Shown here one piece after another: positions 19,242-28,537 of a stretch of 64,000 bases of DNA (positions are counted from its first letter, which is position 1; every line of letters begins with the position of its first letter). The stretch covers positions 1-64,000 of the forward strand of contig JAIPDI010000011.1 in assembly GCA_021737785.1 (NCBI GenBank). The letters are read 5' to 3'. The position numbers were made by a program, and so were the translations under genes. The DNA comes from Deltaproteobacteria bacterium. GTDB taxonomy: Bacteria > Desulfobacterota > DSM-4660 > Desulfatiglandales > Desulfatiglandaceae. The notes beneath the pieces are model-generated. The model was not told the origin of the DNA, ran no database searches, and saw only the letters and a list, made by a program, of their open reading frames with translations.

Positions 19242-20489
19242 ATGAATCTTGTTGAACTTAAAGAAATGAAGATCAGCCAGCTGACTGAAATGGCAAAAGA
19301 GTTTAATATTGAGGGGGCCTCCGGGATGCGGAAGCAGGATCTCACGTTTGCCCTGCTGCAGGCCCATTCCGCCCGAAACGGATTGATATATGGTGAAGGG
19401 GTCCTGGAAATTCTTCCAGATGGTTTCGGGTTCCTGCGGGCCCCGGACGCCAACTACCTTCCCGGTCCTGACGATATCTATATCTCTCCCTCCCAGATCC
19501 GCCGGTTTAACCTGAGAAAGGGGGATACGGTCTCCGGCCAGATACGGCCGCCCAAGGAATCGGAGCGGTATTTTGCCCTCCTAAAAGTGGAAAAGGTGAA
19601 TCATCAGGACCCGGAGATATCCAGAGAAAAGATCCTGTTTGACAACCTTACCCCGCTCTACCCCGATAAGAGGATCCCTTTGGAGGTTTCTTCCGACAAC
19701 TATTCCACGAGAATCATGGATCTGATGACGCCGATCGGAAAAGGGCAGCGGGGTCTGATTGTCGCTCCGCCGAGGACGGGGAAGACCATGCTCCTTCAAA
19801 ATGTCGCCAATGCCGTTTCGGCCAACGATAAAGAGATCCACAAGATTGTCCTTCTCATTGATGAACGGCCTGAAGAGGTCACCGATATGGCTCGATCCGT
19901 GGACGCCGAAGTGATCAGTTCCACTTTTGACGAACCCCCTCACCGCCACGTCCAGGTCGCGGAGATGGTCATTGAGAAGGCCAAGAGACTGGTAGAGCAC
20001 AAACTGGATGTCTTGATCCTTTTGGACAGTATTACCCGCTTGGCAAGGGCCTATAACTCGGTGGTTCCCCCGAGTGGAAAGATTCTCTCCGGCGGGCTCG
20101 ATTCCAATGCCCTCCACAAGCCCAAACGCTTCTTCGGAGCAGCCCGCAATATTGAGGAGGGGGGCAGCCTCACCATTATTGCCACGGCACTCATCGATAC
20201 GGGGAGCAGGATGGATGAGGTTATCTTTGAGGAGTTCAAAGGCACGGGCAATATGGAGATTCACCTGGATCGGAAATTGAGCGACAGACGGGTTTTCCCA
20301 TCCATTGACATCAATCTCTCAGGAACCCGTAAGGAAGAACTCCTGTTGGATGAGGCGGACCTCAACCGCATCTGGATTCTGCGCAAGCTCCTTGCGCCCC
20401 TGACACCGGTGGACAGCATGGAATTCTTGCTTGAAAAAATTAAGGGAACAAAGGATAATAAGGAATTCTTGAGCTCAATGAGCGATTAA
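19242..20489 (+). CDS. rho: Transcription termination factor Rho
   Basis: Hexameric RNA-dependent ATPase that ends transcription. The 415-residue protein has the N-terminal helical segment, the RNA-binding OSB fold ([16 protein letters not shown]), Walker [11 protein letters not shown], Walker [18 protein letters not shown], and the Q- and R-loop regions. No insertion is present. The start at 19242 has GGAGAGAACAG upstream. It is followed after 22 bp by rpmE, as in many proteobacteria. Confidence 0.98.
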   Translation: MNLVELKEMKISQLTEMAKEFNIEGASGMRKQDLTFALLQAHSARNGLIYGEGVLEILPDGFGFLRAPDANYLPGPDDIYISPSQIRRFNLRKGDTVSGQIRPPKESERYFALLKVEKVNHQDPEISREKILFDNLTPLYPDKRIPLEVSSDNYSTRIMDLMTPIGKGQRGLIVAPPRTGKTMLLQNVANAVSANDKEIHKIVLLIDERPEEVTDMARSVDAEVISSTFDEPPHRHVQVAEMVIEKAKRLVEHKLDVLILLDSITRLARAYNSVVPPSGKILSGGLDSNALHKPKRFFGAARNIEEGGSLTIIATALIDTGSRMDEVIFEEFKGTGNMEIHLDRKLSDRRVFPSIDINLSGTRKEELLLDEADLNRIWILRKLLAPLTPVDSMEFLLEKIKGTKDNKEFLSSMSD

Positions 20490-20511
20490 TTTTTGTGAGG
20501 AGAAATGAAAG

Positions 20512-20745
20512 ATGAAAAAAGGAATCCATCCGGAATACTACAGAACCACTGTTCGTTGTGCATGCGGCAATGAATTTGAGACCGGCTCCACTGTGAAAGA
20601 AATCAATGTGGAAATCTGTTCAAAATGTCATCCGTTTTTTACGGGCAAACAGAAACTGGTAGATTCAGCGGGAAGGGTAGAACGCTTCAGAAAAAAGTAC
20701 GCCACGTTCAACCAGGCAAAGTCCGAAAGCAAGGCTGCCGGCTAA
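20512..20745 (+). CDS. rpmE: Ribosomal protein bL31 (zinc-binding form)
   Basis: Large-subunit protein of 77 residues. The Cys residues in VRCACGN and ICSKCHPF mark the zinc-containing (C+) form, so the zinc-free paralogue is not represented here. GAGGAGAAATGAAAG precedes the ATG. It is co-directional with rho and prfA. The 295-bp gap to prfA (20746-21039) holds no gene; some related genomes place a DUF1385 gene there. Confidence 0.97.
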   Translation: MKKGIHPEYYRTTVRCACGNEFETGSTVKEINVEICSKCHPFFTGKQKLVDSAGRVERFRKKYATFNQAKSESKAAG

Positions 20746-21039
20746 GATACGGCGCCCTGTTGGCTGGATCGATGTCGGGGCCTCAGACTCTCCTCCCCCA
20801 ATTCCTGCCTGATTGTTTCGCCCGACGGCTCTGGTGAAAAGCTGGGTCGCCTTCTCTGCAAGAACCCAGCAATGGTGCCTCCGCCGGAAGAAATTTGAAA
20901 AATCGACCCGTGTCCTCTTTGCCGGCAGAGTGTTGATAAATGTCAGGCAGGGTGGGGTGACACAGGGATTATCGCATCGGATAAGACCGGACGTGAGGGC
21001 CTCTGGGCAGCGTCGGAAATGATCTTGAGGTGTGTGGTG

Positions 21040-22110
21040 ATGTTTGCCAAAGTCGAAGAAATTGAAGAGCGCTATAATGAGCTGGAGGCCGATCTGGGGC
21101 GTCCCGAGGTTATCCGGGATCAAAAGACGTATCAGAGCTATGCCAAGGAACGGAGTATGCTTGCGCCCATCGTGAAGAGCTTTCGGGAATTCAAAGCGCT
21201 TCAGGTGGAAATCGCAAACAATCGATCGTTGCTGGACGATTCCGACGCTGAAATCCGACACCTGGCCAGGGAAGAGATGGATGCATTAGAAGCAAAGCGC
21301 TCAGAGATAGAACGGGAATTGAAGATTCTGCTGATCCCCAAGAATCCGAATGACGATAAGAACATCCTCCTGGAAATACGGGCGGGTACGGGCGGGGAGG
21401 AAGCGGCACTTTTCGCCGCCGACCTCTTCAGGATGTACAGCCGCTACGCCGAACTGAAGGGATGGAAAACGGAAATCCTCAGCCAGCACCTGACAGGCAT
21501 CGGGGGAATCAAAGAGATCATCGTCTTGGTGGAGGGGCAACGCGTATACAGTCGGCTCAAATATGAGAGCGGGGTCCATCGGGTCCAGCGCGTACCCGAG
21601 ACTGAGACCCAGGGCAGAATACATACTTCGGCGGTCACCGTGGCGATTCTTCCGGAAGCCGAGGAGATCGATGTGGAAATCGACCCCGAGGATCTGCGGA
21701 TAGATTTGTACCGTTCATCAGGACCCGGCGGGCAACATGTCAATAAGACGGCTTCTGCAGTCCGTCTCACGCATCTCCCCACCGGGCTCGTCGTGACCTG
21801 TCAGGATGAAAAATCTCAGCACAAGAATAAGGCAAAGGCGATGAAGGTCCTGAGATCCCGACTTTTGGATATAGAGACCTCCGAGCAGCAATCCAAAATC
21901 TCCGAAGAACGACGGACCATGGTAGGTTCCGGAGACAGGAGTGAGCGGATCAGGACCTATAATTATCCTCAGGCCCGGGTCACGGATCACAGGATCGGCC
22001 TTACCCTCTACAAATTGGATGCCCTTTTACAAGGGGAGCTGGACCTTGTTATCGACCCCCTGATTACTCACTTTCAGACGGACGCGCTCAAAAAGACCAA
22101 CGGAAACTGA
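21040..22110 (+). CDS. prfA: Peptide chain release factor 1
   Basis: Terminates at UAA and UAG. The start at 21040 ([16 protein letters not shown]) has AGGTG about 10 bases upstream and gives 356 residues; an in-frame ATG at 21019 would add seven. The stop-reading tripeptide region is [13 protein letters not shown] (PET, where E. coli has PAT), and the catalytic GGQ lies in [10 protein letters not shown]. It is 7 bp from prmC, which methylates that GGQ glutamine, so the two are clearly an operon. Confidence 0.97.
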   Translation: MFAKVEEIEERYNELEADLGRPEVIRDQKTYQSYAKERSMLAPIVKSFREFKALQVEIANNRSLLDDSDAEIRHLAREEMDALEAKRSEIERELKILLIPKNPNDDKNILLEIRAGTGGEEAALFAADLFRMYSRYAELKGWKTEILSQHLTGIGGIKEIIVLVEGQRVYSRLKYESGVHRVQRVPETETQGRIHTSAVTVAILPEAEEIDVEIDPEDLRIDLYRSSGPGGQHVNKTASAVRLTHLPTGLVVTCQDEKSQHKNKAKAMKVLRSRLLDIETSEQQSKISEERRTMVGSGDRSERIRTYNYPQARVTDHRIGLTLYKLDALLQGELDLVIDPLITHFQTDALKKTNGN

Positions 22111-22117
22111 GCCTTAA

Positions 22118-23005
22118 ATGTCTTCCAAGACATGGCACATAAAAGATCTCCTCAAAGTATCGAGCGACTATCTGAAAGACAAGGGAATCGAAAACCCCCG
22201 TCTGAACGCCGAAGTGCTCCTCGCCCACCAGCTCCATGTGGAACGGGTGGGGCTCTATCTTAACTTCGACCAGCCGCTCACCGAAACCGAACTTTCCGCT
22301 TATCGTTCTCTCATCAAACGGCGGATCGATCACGAGCCTCTCCAGTATATCACAGGGACACAGGAGTTCTGGTCCCTCAGCTTTGCGGTGGACCGGAGGG
22401 TTCTCATCCCGAGGCCTGAGACCGAAATCATTGTAGAACAGGCTGTCATCCTTGAAAAAAATTCTACGATAGAAGATCCATCCATCGAGATCCTCGATCT
22501 GGGTACGGGGTGTGGGGCCATTGCCATTTCCCTGGCCAAAGAAATCCCCTGCGCCTCGGTCCGGGCCACGGACATATCCGAACAGGCCCTGGGTGTTGCC
22601 CGACGAAATGCGCTGAAGCACGGCCTGTCGGACAGAATCCGCTTTTGCCGGGGAGATCTGTGGGAACCCCTTGTGAAAGGGGTTGACAAATTTGATATGA
22701 TTGTCTCCAACCCTCCTTACGTCTCTACTGCGGAATACGACCACTTATCTCCGGAGATTCGCGATTATGAGCCCCGGCAGGCGTTGGATGGGGGGGAAGA
22801 AGGTATGTTTTACCTGGAAAGGATCATTCACGGGGCGCACGATTTCCTGAATCCCGGAGGATGGATCATTCTGGAAATGGCGCCCCGGCAGACGCAAAAG
22901 GCCCTTGACATCATCGCCCGAACAGGGAAGTACCGACAGGAGACCCGGATCAAGGACTACAGCCGCGCGTACCGGGTGGTGATGGCGCAGGGATTGAGGA
23001 ATTGA
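22118..23005 (+). CDS. prmC: Release factor glutamine methyltransferase
   Basis: SAM-dependent methylation of the GGQ glutamine in RF1 and RF2. The 295-residue protein has the N-terminal helical domain, the SAM loop LDLGTGCGAIAIS, and the catalytic NPPY in IVSNPPYVS. The last codons (GLRN, stop) read through GGGATTGAGGAATTGAGGAA, which is one of the intergenic tandem blocks seen elsewhere. The natural C-terminus may therefore have been replaced by repeat sequence. Confidence 0.96.
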   Translation: MSSKTWHIKDLLKVSSDYLKDKGIENPRLNAEVLLAHQLHVERVGLYLNFDQPLTETELSAYRSLIKRRIDHEPLQYITGTQEFWSLSFAVDRRVLIPRPETEIIVEQAVILEKNSTIEDPSIEILDLGTGCGAIAISLAKEIPCASVRATDISEQALGVARRNALKHGLSDRIRFCRGDLWEPLVKGVDKFDMIVSNPPYVSTAEYDHLSPEIRDYEPRQALDGGEEGMFYLERIIHGAHDFLNPGGWIILEMAPRQTQKALDIIARTGKYRQETRIKDYSRAYRVVMAQGLRN

Positions 23006-23078
23006 GGAATCGGGGTGGTTTTGTTGATGCTAATTCCTGAATCCCTGAATTCGGAATTCTAAATTATCAGGTGTATCC

Positions 23079-24953
23079 ATGTCTGTATCAGAAAAAAAGA
23101 GCTGGGAATCCAAACTGGTAACGCCCGGCGAGATCCTTTCGAACATCCGGCCCGGCATGAGCATTTTTCTGGGGACCGGCGTGGCAGAGCCGAGGACCCT
23201 GGTGAAAAGCGTGATGGCATCCGACGCCGGAAACCTCCGCGATCTGGAGTTCATACAACTGGTGAGTTTCGGGCAGGCCGTATCCATTTCAGAAGAAAAC
23301 ACGCAGAAATTTCGGCTCAAGACCTTTTTTGCCGGGTGGGTGGCCAGCGAGGCGATTACCGCCGGACGGATAGATCTTATCCCCACCCCCTTCTCCAGGA
23401 TTCCACATCTCATGGAATCCGGAATCATCGGGATCGACGCGGCCTTTATCCAGATCACGCCCCCTGATGATTGGGGATATTGCAGCTTGGGGCCTTCAGT
23501 GGACGCCGCAAGGCAGGCCATGGCCCAGGCCTCATTGGTGGTTGGTGAGATCAATGATCGGGCCCCCCGAACGCTGGGCGACACATTCGTTCACATCGAT
23601 GACTTTGATTATCTTGTTCAGGCCACCGAGCCTCCCATCTATTTTCCACGCTGGCCGGTGGATGAGGTATTTGAAAAGGTGGCAGCCAATGTGGCGTATT
23701 TGATTCCGGATGGTAGCTGCATCGCCTTTTCCGTAGGCCCCCTGTTCGATGCCTTGGCACGCCAGCTGAAGAAAAAACGGCATCTGGGGATCCATTCTCC
23801 TTTTTTTACCGACGCCTTGATGGACCTGGTCAAGAGCGGTGCCGTGAGCAATCGGCGCAAGGGTGTTTTCCTGGGCAAATCGGTCACTGCCTATGCGATC
23901 GGTACAGAAGAGCTGATGCGCTGGCTGCACCGCAATCCATTGATAGAATTTCAGGGGATCGATGTGGTGGCGGATCCCATGACAATCGGAGCCAATGACC
24001 ATTTCATTGTAGTCCTGCCGGCCCGGAAGGTGGATCTTACCGGCCGCATTGCCCTGCACACCGGGAAGGGGAATGTGGGGGCCGGACCGGGGGAGGCCCA
24101 GGAATTCTTCAGCGGGGCGGCCTTTTCCAGAGGAGGACGAACCATTTTTGCCCTGCCCAGCCGCAACCTGAAAAGCCAAGCCAATATTGTCATTTCGGTG
24201 GAAGATTACCCCAGCCAGTTTTCCAACAGGGAATCCCTGGACTTGGTGGTGACGGAATATGGGGTCGCCTCCATGACGGGAAGGACGACCCGTGAGCGCG
24301 CCCTGGCACTCATCGATATTGCCCACCCCGCTGATCGGGCAGAGCTGGTGCGGCTTGCCAAGGAAAGGCATCTATTGTTTCCTGACCAGCTCTACCTGGC
24401 GGAATCAGGACACCTTTACCCTGATGAACTGGCCTGCGACCATCTCTTCAGTGGAGGGCTTTGCGTTCGTTTCCGGGCGATCAAACCTTCGGATGTGGAT
24501 GAAATGAGACGCCTTTTTTATCGGTTTTCGGATACCGCGGTCTATTACCGTTACTTTTCTCCGATAAAGACCATGCCCCACGCGAAGATGCAGGAGTATG
24601 TGAATATCGATTACAGGAAGACCATGTCCATGGTGGGATTGGTGGGTGAGCCGGGAGAGGGGCGCATCATTGCCGAGGCGCGGTATGTCCACCTGCACGA
24701 CATCCCCTATGCGGATGTGGCCTTTGTCGTGGATGAGAATTATCAGGGAAAAGGGATTGCAACATTCCTCTTTGAAATGCTCGCGAAAATCGCCAAGAAC
24801 AGAGGAATCGAGGGGTTCAGGGCCGATGTGCTGGCCACCAATACATCCATGTTGAAGGTGTTTGAATCAGCGGCTGAGGGGCCTATCCAGGCGGTTATGG
24901 AAGGCGGCGTGTACCAGCTCACCATCCCTTTTCTTGAAAAAGAGGATCAGTGA
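23079..24953 (+). CDS. Acetyl-CoA hydrolase/transferase-like domain fused to a GNAT acetyltransferase
   Basis: A 624-residue two-domain protein. Residues 1 to about 455 align with acetyl-CoA hydrolase/4-hydroxybutyrate CoA-transferases (GDTFVHIDD, VVTEYGVA, ALALIDIAHP). Residues about 465-624 are a GNAT domain with the acetyl-CoA loop QGKGIA, resembling that of Pat-type protein acetyltransferases. In 4-hydroxybutyrate CoA-transferase the covalent catalytic glutamate is in GIHSE; here the same stretch reads GIHSP (Pro241, nt 23799-23801). The glycine-rich GIGAIPDAV-like loop is also changed, to SVGPLFDAL. By established mechanism this should abolish CoA transfer through a glutamyl-CoA adduct. 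I infer that the large domain may now bind acyl-CoA as a sensor or carrier for the GNAT domain. The next gene starts 22 bp downstream. Confidence 0.92.
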   Translation: MSVSEKKSWESKLVTPGEILSNIRPGMSIFLGTGVAEPRTLVKSVMASDAGNLRDLEFIQLVSFGQAVSISEENTQKFRLKTFFAGWVASEAITAGRIDLIPTPFSRIPHLMESGIIGIDAAFIQITPPDDWGYCSLGPSVDAARQAMAQASLVVGEINDRAPRTLGDTFVHIDDFDYLVQATEPPIYFPRWPVDEVFEKVAANVAYLIPDGSCIAFSVGPLFDALARQLKKKRHLGIHSPFFTDALMDLVKSGAVSNRRKGVFLGKSVTAYAIGTEELMRWLHRNPLIEFQGIDVVADPMTIGANDHFIVVLPARKVDLTGRIALHTGKGNVGAGPGEAQEFFSGAAFSRGGRTIFALPSRNLKSQANIVISVEDYPSQFSNRESLDLVVTEYGVASMTGRTTRERALALIDIAHPADRAELVRLAKERHLLFPDQLYLAESGHLYPDELACDHLFSGGLCVRFRAIKPSDVDEMRRLFYRFSDTAVYYRYFSPIKTMPHAKMQEYVNIDYRKTMSMVGLVGEPGEGRIIAEARYVHLHDIPYADVAFVVDENYQGKGIATFLFEMLAKIAKNRGIEGFRADVLATNTSMLKVFESAAEGPIQAVMEGGVYQLTIPFLEKEDQ

Positions 24954-24975
24954 TAACCGGGGGAGCGGGGACACC

Positions 24976-25515
24976 ATGTCGCAGGTAATTGATCTGGAAA
25001 AAGGGAGGCTCCAGTTGGCGGTGCGACGGGGCTTTCGGAACTGGGCAAGCCGGTTCAGGGAGGATTTCGGGTCTGATACCCGGCTGTGTGATATCTCCTT
25101 AAAAACTCTCTCCTGTCTGGCGCAGGGAAAAGATAAAGGCGCCTTTTACCTGTATGATCTGATCATGAGCCTCAAAGGACTGGGTTCGGGATTCGAATTT
25201 CATGAGTTGGATCCAAAAAAGAAGATGGCCATAATGGATCTGCATCTGTTTCTGCTGGATCGCATCCGGTTTGAATGCATGAAAAGACTCGGTTGGCTGG
25301 AGGCGTATCCGGGTGAGGAAATTACCCTGGTAGGGCTGATCATGCAGTTTGACAATTTAGCTCCGGGGCTTCAGGCAAAAATACCTCTTCTCAGTCGGGA
25401 TCACCCTGACTACCCGCGATACGCTGAGGTAAATGCCTTTGATAAAGAAGGCGTTATCAGAAAACTGATCCCCAGGCTCATGAAAGAGATGGAAGGCTAC
25501 TCCGATACCTTGTAA
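24976..25515 (+). CDS. Conserved-looking hypothetical protein
   Basis: A 179-residue soluble protein that I do not recognise. It is predicted mostly helical, with a basic N-terminus (RLQLAVRRGFRNWASRF) and a hydrophobic DLHLFLLDRIRFECMKRLGWLEAY segment; there is no signal peptide and no Cys/His cluster. The ATG at 24976 lies 22 bp after the CoA-transferase/GNAT fusion, so it is probably co-transcribed and may be a partner. Its last 19 bp overlap the convergent gene at 25497. Confidence 0.75.
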   Translation: MSQVIDLEKGRLQLAVRRGFRNWASRFREDFGSDTRLCDISLKTLSCLAQGKDKGAFYLYDLIMSLKGLGSGFEFHELDPKKKMAIMDLHLFLLDRIRFECMKRLGWLEAYPGEEITLVGLIMQFDNLAPGLQAKIPLLSRDHPDYPRYAEVNAFDKEGVIRKLIPRLMKEMEGYSDTL

Positions 25516-25754
25516 ACTTTGTCTCCTTCTCTGACTTTTTCCCTCACTTTCACCCCCACGAGATCTCCGGCCGTGACTTCATCAACCGGTTGATTGTCGA
25601 CCTCCATGGTGGCGATCTCTTCTGTAAAATCGGTGGTGTGACCCTTGTATCGCAGCAAATCGCCCTTTTTGATGGATCCGTGCATTACTTCCAGGGCAGC
25701 AACCCCCGGCTTGGCAAAAAACTTGACAATTACCCCCACCTGCTCTTCAGTCAT
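25497..25754 (-). CDS. Small EF-Tu domain-2-like protein
   Basis: An 85-residue protein resembling the beta-barrel second domain of translational GTPases (for example VAALEVMHGSIKKGDLLRYKG and AGDLVGVKV), with no GTPase domain. Such stand-alone 'elongation factor-like' proteins occur in many anaerobes; their function is unknown. GGAGGGG lies just upstream of the ATG. Its 3' end overlaps the convergent hypothetical gene by 19 bp. Confidence 0.85.
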   Translation of the reverse strand: MTEEQVGVIVKFFAKPGVAALEVMHGSIKKGDLLRYKGHTTDFTEEIATMEVDNQPVDEVTAGDLVGVKVREKVREGDKVYKVSE

Positions 25755-25802
25755 GGGAACCCCTCCTTCTTATTATGGTTCAATATTTAGAGGTTGAGCG
25801 GG

Positions 25803-25856
25803 TCTCTCGTTCCCGTGCTCCTGGTCCCGTTCTCACGCTCCAGCCTGGAACGCATA
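25803..25856. repeat. CGTTCCC...GGAACG-type interspersed palindromic repeat
   Basis: CTCGTTCCCGTGCTCCTGG is followed by CGTTCTCACGCTCCAGCC and TGGAACGC. It looks like a degraded copy of the widespread intergenic palindrome CGTTCCCACGCTCC...GTGGGAACG. Nothing else is recognisable in the gap 25755-26073, apart from a possible longer 5' end of the next gene. Confidence 0.5.
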
Positions 25857-26073
25857 CCCGCCTTGGAAGATTCCTGCATCCGTCTGCAGCGGACCTTTTG
25901 TCGTTTTTCCAGGAGCCAAAAGTGTTATCCCTTTTAATTATTCCCTTTTCAAGAAATTGTCAAGAGTCGCCGCCCGTTGCCTATTGAAGCCGATGGTGTT
26001 TTGTGATATTCAGAGAATCACATCTGTTCAAAGAGCATTTCGACCCGGGACGATAACCTATGAGGAAGTGGGG

Positions 26074-26706
26074 ATGGGTGAAACCACGAGATTCACACGT
26101 TATAATGAGTTTAATGGGATCAAGGTCTATTACACCGAAGGTCTGGATGGGGGCGGCGCCGGCTTCGGGCAGGATTATATCGATTTTGTAAGAACGAATT
26201 TTTCTCCTCGACCGAGAATCTTTGAATGGTGTTCGGGCCCGGGTTTTATCGGATTTTCCCTCCTGGCCCACGGTCTTTGCGATACCTTATGCCTGGCGGA
26301 TATCAATCCACTGGCAACAGCGGCCTGTGAAAAAACCATCCGCTTAAATAGACTTGAAGACAAGGTGACGGTATATTTGTCAGATAATCTGACGCGTATA
26401 CCGCCTTCTGAGAGATGGGATCTGGTGGTCGGAAATCCGCCCCACTTCAAGACGATCTCCACCAAAAAAAGAAGCCCTGAAATTATATACCTGGATAGAG
26501 ACTGGAAGGTCCACAGGCGTTTTTATGAAGATGTCGGCGCCTTTCTGAATAGGGATGGGGCACTGCTGATTCAGGAAAATACCCTGCGATCGACAACAGC
26601 GGATTTCAGGGAGATGATCGAGTCCAACGGGTTTACCATTGTGGATACCCCCATCTGTAAGTCGGATTCAAGATACTATTATATTTGGAGCGTAAAAACC
26701 GCATGA
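26074..26706 (+). CDS. Class I SAM-dependent methyltransferase (NPPH motif)
   Basis: The 210-residue protein has a Rossmann SAM site (FEWCSGPGFIGFSLLAHG), an acidic ADINPLA after the second strand, and NPPH after strand 4. The N-P-P-aromatic/His motif is typical of amino-methyltransferases that act on N atoms of amide or base substrates. The substrate is unknown. The ATG at 26074 has GAGGAAG 8 bases upstream; the frame stays open to TTG 25957 and ATG 25993, which would lengthen it. It stands about 60 bp ahead of the lipoprotein gene. Confidence 0.85.
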   Translation: MGETTRFTRYNEFNGIKVYYTEGLDGGGAGFGQDYIDFVRTNFSPRPRIFEWCSGPGFIGFSLLAHGLCDTLCLADINPLATAACEKTIRLNRLEDKVTVYLSDNLTRIPPSERWDLVVGNPPHFKTISTKKRSPEIIYLDRDWKVHRRFYEDVGAFLNRDGALLIQENTLRSTTADFREMIESNGFTIVDTPICKSDSRYYYIWSVKTA

Positions 26707-26768
26707 CCGCACCTCTTTGGAAAATCCAATAATATGAACTCTGGTCTTCTCGAGGCCCCAATCTCTCC

Positions 26769-27836
26769 GTGACAATATTCGGCATCATTCGAATCCTCCC
26801 CATCCTGATCCTGTTCTGCTCGGGATGCGATATCGCCTATCTGTTCCATGCAGCCGCGGGTCAGTTCCATATTCTCAACGATTCGATCCCCATCCAGGCG
26901 GCCTTGAATGACAGATCCCTCTCTCCTGATGAACAGGAGCGGCTTCGGTTGGTTGCCAGGATTAAGGCATTCGGGGAAAAAGACCTCGGCTTAAAAGAGA
27001 CAGACAATTATGAAACCGTTTATCTCTCCTCTTCCGAACGCCCCATTTATACGGTCTCTGCCTCTCCCAAAGACCGTCTCTGTCAAAAGACCTGGTGGTT
27101 TCCGTTTGTGGGGGATATCCCCTACTTAGGATTTTTTGACCGGGAAAGGGCCCGGCAGGAGCGGGATCGACTCGCGGCCCAGGATCTGGATGCGTTCATC
27201 GGCGTTGCAGATGCGTACAGCACTCTCGGCTGGTTTAAGGACCCTGTCACCCTGAATCTGATCCAGGGGACCACCCCCGATCTGGGGGAGATCATCCTCC
27301 ATGAAATGACGCACACGACCCTCTATCTCAAGGGACAGAGCCCATTCAACGAAGGTCTGGCAGTCCTGGTAGGCAAGGTGGGCGCGGTTCACTTTTTCGA
27401 ACACACCTTCGGACCGTTACATCCATTTACCCGGAAGGCAAAGGCGTCCTTGGACGATGAACGACGCTTCTCCGGATTTCTGAATGGGTTGATGGATAAG
27501 CTGGAATTTCTTTATGGATCATCCCTGAGCTATGAAGAAAAACTGACCCGGCGGAAAGCCATTTTTTCAAACGCCCTGGAAACCTTCAAAGGCCTTTCAA
27601 CAGAATTCAAGACAGATCGCTTTTCCCGGTTCGGCCAGGCGCCTCTCAACAATGCGTACCTACAGGCAGTGGGTCTGTATCACCGCCATTTTGATCTCTT
27701 TGAATCGGTACTGAAGGCAAAGGGCGGATCGATCAGGGAGGTGCTCTCGTTTTTTGAAGGGCTTGCCAAGGAAAACAACGATCTCCTCAAGGCCACAGCG
27801 CTTTGGCTGCAGGGTCGTTCCACCCCTCATACGTAA
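26769..27836 (+). CDS. Predicted aminopeptidase-family lipoprotein (PF10023-like)
   Basis: A 355-residue protein with a lipoprotein signal (LPILILFCSGC, Cys about residue 19-20) that should anchor it to a membrane on the periplasmic side. The zinc-protease motif HEMTH is in EIILHEMTHTTLYLKG, with a downstream Glu in FNEGLAVLVG, as in the 'predicted aminopeptidase' family. The start is GTG at 26769. The 3' end overlaps the convergent crotonase gene by 10 bp. Peptidase activity is inferred from the motif only. Confidence 0.87.
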   Translation: MTIFGIIRILPILILFCSGCDIAYLFHAAAGQFHILNDSIPIQAALNDRSLSPDEQERLRLVARIKAFGEKDLGLKETDNYETVYLSSSERPIYTVSASPKDRLCQKTWWFPFVGDIPYLGFFDRERARQERDRLAAQDLDAFIGVADAYSTLGWFKDPVTLNLIQGTTPDLGEIILHEMTHTTLYLKGQSPFNEGLAVLVGKVGAVHFFEHTFGPLHPFTRKAKASLDDERRFSGFLNGLMDKLEFLYGSSLSYEEKLTRRKAIFSNALETFKGLSTEFKTDRFSRFGQAPLNNAYLQAVGLYHRHFDLFESVLKAKGGSIREVLSFFEGLAKENNDLLKATALWLQGRSTPHT

Positions 27837-28537
27837 AACATGCCCGAGGAAATCACCGGCGGATCCTTTATATCGAATGCATGGACAATATCGAGGTACA
27901 TCCGCTGTTTCATCTCGGCAATCACCTCTCTCCGCTTGTTGAATCCCTTTGCAAAGGAAAGGGCCTCGTTCATGAGGTCATCTATGTGGCATGCCCTGGT
28001 GATGATGTGATGGGCCTCGCACTCCTCGGCCGTTGCCCTCTTCCCTGTATAATGAAGTTCCTCCATCTTGTACCGGGGGATGGCCTTACTGATGAGCGCG
28101 ATCATCCCTGGAAGGAACGGGATCCCCAGATCGACCTCGGGAAAGCAGAAGAAGCCCCGATCAGAGCGCATGAATCGAAAATCAAAGGCACAGCTCATAA
28201 TGGCGCCCCCTGCAAAGGCATGACCCGATATGGCCGCAATGGTCGGCATCGGGTAGAGGAGGATCCGCTTGAAGAGACGGTTCATGGCATAAAAGAAATC
28301 TGTGGCAATATCCCGGTCGCCTTTTTTGATGTAAGGCATCAGCCAGTCCAGGTCGATCCCATTGGAGAATATCTTTTCATGGGAAGCGGTCACTACCAGC
28401 GCACGGGCGTCGGTATCCTCGATTTGATCCAGTGCGTGGAGAAATGCCTTCAGAAAGGGCAGATTAAACCGATTCTCCCCGTCATTCATGGTCAACACCG
28501 CTACCCCGTCATCCAGTTCGAATTCTATCGCGGCCAT
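27827..28537 (-). CDS. Enoyl-CoA hydratase/isomerase (crotonase) family protein
   Basis: A 236-residue crotonase-fold protein. It has the oxyanion-hole regions NRFNLPFL/SNGIDLDWL and SGHAFAGGAIMSCAFDFRFM, and one acidic catalytic candidate, Glu in FPEVDLGIPFLPG. A single glutamate at that site resembles delta3-delta2 enoyl-CoA isomerases more than hydratases, which use two. The substrate is unknown. Its start overlaps the end of the RsbW-like gene by 29 bp, suggesting translational coupling in one minus-strand transcript. Confidence 0.88.
   Translation of the reverse strand: MAAIEFELDDGVAVLTMNDGENRFNLPFLKAFLHALDQIEDTDARALVVTASHEKIFSNGIDLDWLMPYIKKGDRDIATDFFYAMNRLFKRILLYPMPTIAAISGHAFAGGAIMSCAFDFRFMRSDRGFFCFPEVDLGIPFLPGMIALISKAIPRYKMEELHYTGKRATAEECEAHHIITRACHIDDLMNEALSFAKGFNKRREVIAEMKQRMYLDIVHAFDIKDPPVISSGMFYV

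Noticed and set aside
18863-19453. 196-codon minus-strand frame
   Set aside because: It is antisense to the rho leader and rho N-terminus, and no family resemblance was seen.
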